This document shows, piece by piece, positions 1-3,831 of a stretch of DNA of 5,319 bases (positions within the stretch are counted from its first letter, which is position 1; every line of letters starts with the position of its first letter). Where the stretch lies: positions 2,660 through 7,978 of the forward strand of contig MHYB01000004.1 in NCBI GenBank assembly GCA_001824635.1, written 5' to 3'. Under the pieces are notes generated by a model, which did no database searches, was not told the DNA's origin, and worked only from the letters and a program-made list of their open reading frames with translations. The position numbers and the translations under genes are program-made. This DNA comes from Planctomycetes bacterium GWF2_50_10 (GTDB taxonomy: Bacteria > Planctomycetota > Phycisphaerae > Sedimentisphaerales > GWF2-50-10).

Positions 1-843
1 ATGTTCGACCCGGGAGCGCCCCCGCCGCAGGAGCCGCAGGAGCCGGCGATGACAAGGATGTTTACAGAGATCGGGATGGCGGTAACCGGATTGGTGCGGT
101 CGTGGGGGAATAAGCTTAGTTTTATTGGAGAACTGGCGGCGAAGTTATCGGCGGCATTACTGCGGCCATTTTCAATTCGATGGCGCGATACATTTCTTAT
201 CGCCGAAAAAGCAGGAGCAAATGCTATCGGAATAACCGCCCTGCTTGGCCTGTTGATCGGGCTTATACTGGCATTTCAATCCGCAATCGCGATGAAGGCG
301 TTCGGAGCGGAAATTTACGTTGCCAATCTTGTGGCGCTTTCTGTTTTCCGTGAGCTTGGGCCTCTTATAACTGCGTTTGTTCTGGCATCACGGAGCGGCT
401 CGGCATTCGCGGCGGAGATAGGCACGATGAAGATCAACGAGGAGATCGACGCTCTTGTTACGATGGGGATAGACCCGGTGAAATTTTTGGTTATACCGCG
501 AATTATCGCGGCAACTTTTGTTTTGCCGCTCTTGACGATGTTCAATAATTTTTTCGGGATGCTCGGCGCGGGAATCGTGATGATCTCTATAGGATTTGCG
601 CCGATCACCGTTTACAACCAAATACAGGGGTCGGTTGATCTGGGCGATATATTCGGGGGCCTTGCAAAGACATTCGTGTTCGGATTTCTAATTGCCGGGA
701 TAGGCTGCCTTCGCGGACTGGGTACGGGCACAGGGGCAAGCGCGGTTGGTGATTCGGCAACGCGAGCGGTGGTAAGCGGCATAGTGGCGATAGTGTTAGT
801 TGACGGAGTCTTCGCGGTGTTATATTACTTTTTGGGGTTATAA
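1..843 (+). CDS. mlaE: MlaE-family ABC lipid transporter permease (possibly 5'-incomplete)
   Basis: This is the integral-membrane subunit of an MCE-type ABC transporter that moves phospholipids or other hydrophobic molecules between inner membrane and periplasm. The reading frame is open from the first base to TAA at 841-843 (280 residues). Hydrophobic segments lie at about 75-97, 107-133, 162-200, 220-237 and 255-279. The strongest family signature is at 117-152, containing RELGPL, SRSGSAFAAEIG and NEEIDAL. A second conserved stretch near 246-271 includes VGDSATRAVV. Start choice is uncertain. ATG at 1 gives a proline-rich N-terminus with two PQE repeats. ATG at 49 gives 264 residues, close to the roughly 260 of E. 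coli MlaE, and has AGGAG six bases upstream. Alternatively, the Pro-rich stretch is a linker from an upstream STAS-like domain, as in known STAS-MlaE fusions, and the gene begins before the window. The family call is firm; the start is not. Confidence 0.93.
   Translation: MFDPGAPPPQEPQEPAMTRMFTEIGMAVTGLVRSWGNKLSFIGELAAKLSAALLRPFSIRWRDTFLIAEKAGANAIGITALLGLLIGLILAFQSAIAMKAFGAEIYVANLVALSVFRELGPLITAFVLASRSGSAFAAEIGTMKINEEIDALVTMGIDPVKFLVIPRIIAATFVLPLLTMFNNFFGMLGAGIVMISIGFAPITVYNQIQGSVDLGDIFGGLAKTFVFGFLIAGIGCLRGLGTGTGASAVGDSATRAVVSGIVAIVLVDGVFAVLYYFLGL
24..41 (+). repeat. Two perfect 9-bp tandem repeats encoding PQE-PQE
   Basis: The unit GCCGCAGGA occurs twice back to back. Read in the permease frame it contributes to a P-P-P-Q-E-P-Q-E-P stretch. 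It is GC-rich compared with the rest of the window. Each copy also carries an AGGAG string (29-33 and 38-42, the second running one base past the repeat), so the repeat may be a proline-rich linker, a ribosome binding site, or both. Confidence 0.6.
38..42 (+). promoter_or_regulatory. Candidate ribosome binding site for an internal mlaE start at 49
   Basis: AGGAG sits six bases before the in-frame ATG at 49-51, which is good Shine-Dalgarno spacing. It supports a 264-residue permease. It could also be a by-product of the PQE-coding repeat if translation starts further upstream. Confidence 0.4.
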
Positions 844-1623
844 ATGATAACAGACGCCAAGCCAATCATAGTTGTTAAGGACCTGGCTGTGGGCTATGGC
901 GAGACTATAATTATGGAGAACCTGAATTTTTCCATCAGGCCTGGCGAAGTTTTTGTGATATTGGGCGGGTCGGGATGCGGCAAGACAACGGTGATGCGGA
1001 GCATGATAGGGCTGGTTGAACCGGCGAGAGGCTCGGTATTCATCGACGGGATAGATATAGTATCGGCGGCGGGCAAAGAACGGCGGGATGTTCTGCAGAA
1101 AATCGGGGTGATGTATCAGAACGGGGCACTTTTCGGCTCAATGGACCTTATCGAGAATATCAGCCTGGTGCTGGAGGAATACACAAACCTTACGCCCGAT
1201 GCCATGGAAATGATCGCCCGGATGAAATTAAAGCTCGTCGGGCTTTCGGCTGCGGGATCGAAAATGCCATCGGAACTGAGCGGCGGAATGCGAAAACGAG
1301 CAGCCATTGCCAGGGCAATGGCACTTGATCCGCAAATAATATTTCTTGATGAGCCTTCGGCGGGGCTGGATCCGATCACATCTGCCCAGATGGATGAGCT
1401 GATACTGGCGCTGTCCAAATCAACGGGCGTGACGTTCGTGGTAGTCACGCACGAACTGCCGAGCATTTTCACAATTGCGGATACGGTTATTATGCTCGAC
1501 CGCTCGGCCCGGACAATAATCGCCACAGGGCCGCCAGCCTATCTGCGGGATCACAGCGACAATCAGTTCGTACGCCAGTTCTTCAATCGCCAGAGCGAAA
1601 AAACACCGGAGACACAGCCATGA
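844..1623 (+). CDS. mlaF: MlaF-family ABC transporter ATP-binding protein
   Basis: This is the cytoplasmic ATPase that powers the MCE transporter by pairing with the permease encoded just upstream. At 259 residues it has the usual length for the family. All ABC motifs are present and look active: Walker A GGSGCGKTT at 41-49, Q-loop glutamine at 92 (YQNGALF), signature LSGGM at 145-149, Walker B IIFLDE at 165-170 with the catalytic Glu170, D-loop SAGLDP at 172-177, and switch histidine His203. The signature followed by RKRAAIARA, and the QNGALF Q-loop, are typical of the MlaF/Ttg2A group. ATG at 844 follows the permease stop with no gap. A weak GGGG (834-837) lies six bases upstream, so translation is probably coupled to the permease. 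The C-terminal tail after about 245 is polar and poorly conserved. Confidence 0.96.
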   Translation: MITDAKPIIVVKDLAVGYGETIIMENLNFSIRPGEVFVILGGSGCGKTTVMRSMIGLVEPARGSVFIDGIDIVSAAGKERRDVLQKIGVMYQNGALFGSMDLIENISLVLEEYTNLTPDAMEMIARMKLKLVGLSAAGSKMPSELSGGMRKRAAIARAMALDPQIIFLDEPSAGLDPITSAQMDELILALSKSTGVTFVVVTHELPSIFTIADTVIMLDRSARTIIATGPPAYLRDHSDNQFVRQFFNRQSEKTPETQP

Positions 1624-2564
1624 GCAATAAACCGAATTATTTCAAGATCGGGGTATTCGTCGTCCTTTCGATCATCCTTATTATAGGAGCGATAGTCGTC
1701 TTCAGCGCGGGGATATTTACAAAACAGAAGATCTATTTTGAAACTTATTTCAACGAGTCGGTAAGCGGGCTAAACGTGGGGGCGGCAGTAAAGGATCGCG
1801 GGGTGAAAGTGGGCCAAGTTGAGCGGATCGCTTTTGTCTCGGATGAATACAACATGCCCAGGGATTCACATTTCAGCAAGTACGAAAGATACGTCATGGT
1901 TGTAGGCTCAATCGAGAAGCCTGGAATTACGCTTCTTGGACGTGCCCAGCTTGAGAAACGGCTCAAACGGGCTATTAACGCCGGCATGCGAGTTAGACTT
2001 TCGTCTGAACTGCTGACGGGACTTGCCACCCTTGAAGCTGATTACCTCGATCCCAACCGCTTTGGCGTGATGCCGATCGGATGGCGGCCCAAAAACTACT
2101 ATATACCATCTTCGCCGGGGCAGTTTACGACGCTTAAAGATTCGGTAGATAAAATCCTGTTTAAGCTGGAAAAGGTGGATATTGACAGGATAAGCAAAAA
2201 AATTGAAGACACGATAACTTCGGTTCAGCAGGCGGTAAAAGACGCAGCAGTTGGGAAAGTGAGTGACCAGGTGAACGGATTGCTTGCAGAAGCCCGCCAG
2301 AGCAATAGGCAAATACAGCAGATACTCTCAAGCCCAAAGATCGACGCCAATAATTCCAATGTGGCCCTGGTGCTTGCGAACCTCAACACGACCCTTACAA
2401 GGGTGGATTCGGTTATTGAAGCACAGTCAGGGCAACTTTCTACGACGCTGGATTCGATGCGCCAGGTTCTTCAGAACCTCAATGATGTAACAGAAAATCT
2501 GAAGGCAAACCCTTCAAACGTCATATTCAGCAAAGAGCCACCACAATCGGAGGTTTACAAATGA
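1620..2564 (+). CDS. mlaD: MlaD-type MCE-domain substrate-binding protein
   Basis: This is the periplasmic MCE subunit, anchored in the inner membrane and expected to form a homo-oligomeric ring that channels lipid from the ABC core. Of its 314 residues, 8-31 form one transmembrane anchor. The MCE domain runs from about 37 to 146, with SVSGL at 47-51 followed by a VG...RGVKVGQV core at 53-67 and a distal LSSELLTGLATLEADYL stretch at 127-143. The region 170-295 is polar and rich in heptad-like hydrophobics with many Gln and Asn, suggesting long helices or coiled coil. The tail NPSNVIF...EPP at 297-308 resembles the C-terminal motif of this group. It overlaps the ATPase stop by 4 bp (ATGA), with GGAG at 1608-1611 eight bases before the ATG. 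Oddities are a Lys58-Asp59 pair where I recall an aromatic residue as common in this family, and an extra loop at 74-90. Confidence 0.92.
   Translation: MSNKPNYFKIGVFVVLSIILIIGAIVVFSAGIFTKQKIYFETYFNESVSGLNVGAAVKDRGVKVGQVERIAFVSDEYNMPRDSHFSKYERYVMVVGSIEKPGITLLGRAQLEKRLKRAINAGMRVRLSSELLTGLATLEADYLDPNRFGVMPIGWRPKNYYIPSSPGQFTTLKDSVDKILFKLEKVDIDRISKKIEDTITSVQQAVKDAAVGKVSDQVNGLLAEARQSNRQIQQILSSPKIDANNSNVALVLANLNTTLTRVDSVIEAQSGQLSTTLDSMRQVLQNLNDVTENLKANPSNVIFSKEPPQSEVYK
2549..2553 (+). promoter_or_regulatory. Strong ribosome binding site for the auxiliary lipoprotein gene
   Basis: GGAGG lies seven bases before ATG 2561, inside the last codons of mlaD. It fixes the start that overlaps the mlaD stop and shows that the lipoprotein can be initiated independently of pure coupling. 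Confidence 0.75.
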
Positions 2565-3163
2565 GATCACTATGGATATTGCTAATGTTGGTCATGGTCG
2601 TAGGCGGTTGCGGCCAGAAGTCTTATAACAAACAGAGATTTGTGTTGGATATCAGCCGCCCTGCTTCGCTTGCCAAGGAGCCGGGGCATTTGCGATTGAA
2701 AGTCGAACCGTTTACGATAAACCCGGCGTTCGCTTCAAAATCACTGGTTTATCGCAAGAGCCGGTTCCAGTTCGAAACGGATTTTTATAATGAGTTTCTC
2801 ATATCGCCAACTGATCTGGTTACGCAAGTTACCAGGCAGTGGATGAGCCAGTCGGATCTCTTTGAATATGTAAACGGCAATGCGGGCAAAAATGCTGTTG
2901 TCCTGCAGGCGAATATATTTGCTCTTTATGGTGATTTTTCGCACAAATCACAGCCCGGGGCTGTTGCGGCGATCCAGTTCTTTTTGACGCGCAACAATGA
3001 AGTGCTTTTTCACAAAACCTATACTGAAAAAACCCTGCTTGATACTCTTAGCGCCGACGGTCTGATGAAGGCTCTCAATGAATGCCTCGAAAATATATTG
3101 AAAGATCTTGAATTTGATATGAGGGCAAAGCTCGACAAGATCGCCGAGAACTCGGAGAAATAG
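2561..3163 (+). CDS. PqiC-like ABC-type transport auxiliary lipoprotein
   Basis: A 200-residue predicted lipoprotein of the ABC-transport auxiliary/PqiC (DUF330) type. In characterised Pqi systems this component sits on the inner face of the outer membrane and works with the MCE protein. A short signal peptide, residues 1-16, ends in VVGG before Cys17, an acceptable though not ideal lipobox. Residue +2 is Gly, so no inner-membrane retention signal is seen. The core has alternating strands. The segment at 63-101 (VYRKSR..., FYNEFLISPTDLV..., LF) resembles the family's typical 'YR...Y....W...P...L...L...LF' pattern. A long helix closes the protein at 165-195 (ALNECLENILKDLEF and onward). It is the last gene of the operon, overlaps mlaD by 4 bp, and its TAG abuts the stop of the opposing gene. 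Similarity here is by pattern, so the family call is moderate. Confidence 0.78.
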   Translation: MRSLWILLMLVMVVGGCGQKSYNKQRFVLDISRPASLAKEPGHLRLKVEPFTINPAFASKSLVYRKSRFQFETDFYNEFLISPTDLVTQVTRQWMSQSDLFEYVNGNAGKNAVVLQANIFALYGDFSHKSQPGAVAAIQFFLTRNNEVLFHKTYTEKTLLDTLSADGLMKALNECLENILKDLEFDMRAKLDKIAENSEK

Positions 3164-3643
3164 TTACTGCCCGTCTGTGTCAAAGCCTTTTGGTGTAAGG
3201 ACGATATCCGCGACGTTTACCTGGTCTATTGCCACCTTGTCTTTGGGGATCCTGACTTTCCTGCTCAGATAGCCTGGGCTTGTTATTTCAAGTAATAAAT
3301 ACTCATTGCCTGGGCCAAGAACGCTTATCGAACGATAGTCGAAAAGGCCGACATCCCGGAAATATGTTGTGCCGTTGATAGTAGTGGCTTTGAAGGCAAA
3401 GCAGTATTCCGTGCCGTTGACGGCAACGACCTTTGTGGCGCAAGGCTTAGTGCCCAGCGATATATCTACTGTAAATTCCTTCAAGCCATCGCCAGAATTA
3501 GCGTCAATCGCCTGTCCGGTGAAATAAACGTCAAATGTGCCCTTGAATGAGCCTACGCCGACGCCAGACTGGCAGCCTGTGGCGCACAATCCTAAAATGG
3601 TCATCAATACCGCTGTTAATGCTTTATTCACTGTTCCATCCAT
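3164..3643 (-). CDS. Predicted small lipoprotein with carboxypeptidase-regulatory-like fold
   Basis: I do not recognise a named family. With ATG at 3643 the product is 159 residues. It starts with a normal-sized signal peptide with Lys7 and a hydrophobic core, ending at ATG-Cys24, a plausible lipobox. The mature part looks all-beta. A Gly-x-Ala-x-Asp-Ala-x-Ser-Gly start near 43-51, and a late GYLSRKVRIP followed by ADIVLTPKG near 124-153, resemble the transthyretin-like/carboxypeptidase-regulatory beta-sandwich. Cys68 and Cys81 could form a disulfide. In-frame alternatives are ATG 3673 (169 residues) and TTG 3685 (173 residues). They would add a long charged N-region, the TTG lies within a candidate -35 box, and none of the starts has a clear Shine-Dalgarno. 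It converges on the transporter operon and diverges from the pyrophosphatase. The role is unknown; a surface or periplasmic binding or structural role is a guess. Confidence 0.7.
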   Translation of the reverse strand: MDGTVNKALTAVLMTILGLCATGCQSGVGVGSFKGTFDVYFTGQAIDANSGDGLKEFTVDISLGTKPCATKVVAVNGTEYCFAFKATTINGTTYFRDVGLFDYRSISVLGPGNEYLLLEITSPGYLSRKVRIPKDKVAIDQVNVADIVLTPKGFDTDGQ

Positions 3644-3657
3644 TAAAAGTGAGCGCA

Positions 3658-3685
3658 ATGTTAATTCCCGCATAGAATTTGTCAA
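3658..3685 (-). promoter_or_regulatory. Candidate sigma-70-type promoter for the minus-strand lipoprotein gene
   Basis: Read on the minus strand, a perfect TTGACA (3680-3685) is followed after 16 bases by TAACAT (3658-3663, four of six matches to TATAAT). Transcription would begin near 3651, giving a leader of only about eight bases before ATG 3643. This supports the shorter protein start. It is consensus matching only. Confidence 0.45.
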
Positions 3686-3734
3686 GAACTTGCCGATATT
3701 TCGTGAAAAATATTTGTGACGGAGTAAATATTAC

Positions 3735-3762
3735 TTGAAATGCTTGTTCGATTCGTTACAGT
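3735..3762 (+). promoter_or_regulatory. Candidate promoter for the pyrophosphatase gene
   Basis: TTGAAA at 3735-3740 (five of six to the -35 consensus) is followed after 16 bases by TACAGT at 3757-3762 (four of six to the -10). Transcription would begin near 3769, leaving a leader of roughly 60 bases. The -10 falls within the inverted repeat at 3751-3771. Confidence 0.35.
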
Positions 3763-3771
3763 TTAACGAAT
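3751..3771. promoter_or_regulatory. Perfect 8-bp inverted repeat, candidate operator
   Basis: ATTCGTTA and TAACGAAT are exact reverse complements separated by five bases (CAGTT). The dyad covers the candidate -10 of the pyrophosphatase promoter, a classic position for a repressor site. No T-run follows directly, so a terminator is less likely. Confidence 0.45.
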
Positions 3772-3789
3772 TTCATTTTCAGCGTATTC

Positions 3790-3807
3790 AAACGTGTCTA
3801 CGTTTTT
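3790..3807 (+). repeat. Small inverted repeat followed by a T-rich stretch in the hppA leader
   Basis: AAACGT and ACGTTT are exact reverse complements around the loop GTCT and run into further T residues (to 3807, then GTTT). The stem is only 6 bp with two G-C pairs, so as a terminator or attenuator it would be weak. It could be a leader hairpin or chance. Confidence 0.3.
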
Positions 3808-3817
3808 GTTTAGATTT

Positions 3818-3823
3818 AAGGAG
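3818..3823 (+). promoter_or_regulatory. Ribosome binding site fixing the GTG start of hppA
   Basis: AAGGAG ends eight bases before GTG 3832. An in-frame TAA at 3817-3819 rules out any start further upstream, so GTG is the natural start. Confidence 0.8.
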
Positions 3824-3831
3824 AAAGTAAA

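Larger units (their letters stand above)
3644..3831. other. Divergent intergenic regulatory region
   Basis: This 188-bp AT-rich interval separates the minus-strand lipoprotein start from the pyrophosphatase start. It contains candidate promoters for both strands and two perfect short inverted repeats. I see no tRNA, small ORF or recognisable riboswitch in it. Confidence 0.7.

Noticed and set aside
1116..1526. 136-codon open frame on the minus strand inside mlaF
   Set aside because: It lies entirely antisense to a clearly conserved ABC ATPase, has Ser/Ile-rich low-complexity translation and no domain or ribosome binding site.
1908..2312. 134-codon open frame on the minus strand inside mlaD
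   Set aside because: Antisense to the MCE gene; the translation has no recognisable motif and the sense frame is convincingly coding.
3144..3155. CCGAG-AA-CTCGG palindrome at the end of the auxiliary lipoprotein gene as a terminator
   Set aside because: The loop would be two bases, the stem is short, and no T-run follows on either strand.
3537..3719. 60-codon plus-strand frame antisense to the start of the small lipoprotein gene
   Set aside because: No ribosome binding site or domain, and it conflicts with the signal peptide and lipobox coded on the other strand.
3723..3735. AGTAA-ATA-TTACT inverted repeat upstream of the hppA promoter
   Set aside because: Only 5-bp arms in AT-rich DNA; expected by chance and weaker than the 3751-3771 dyad.
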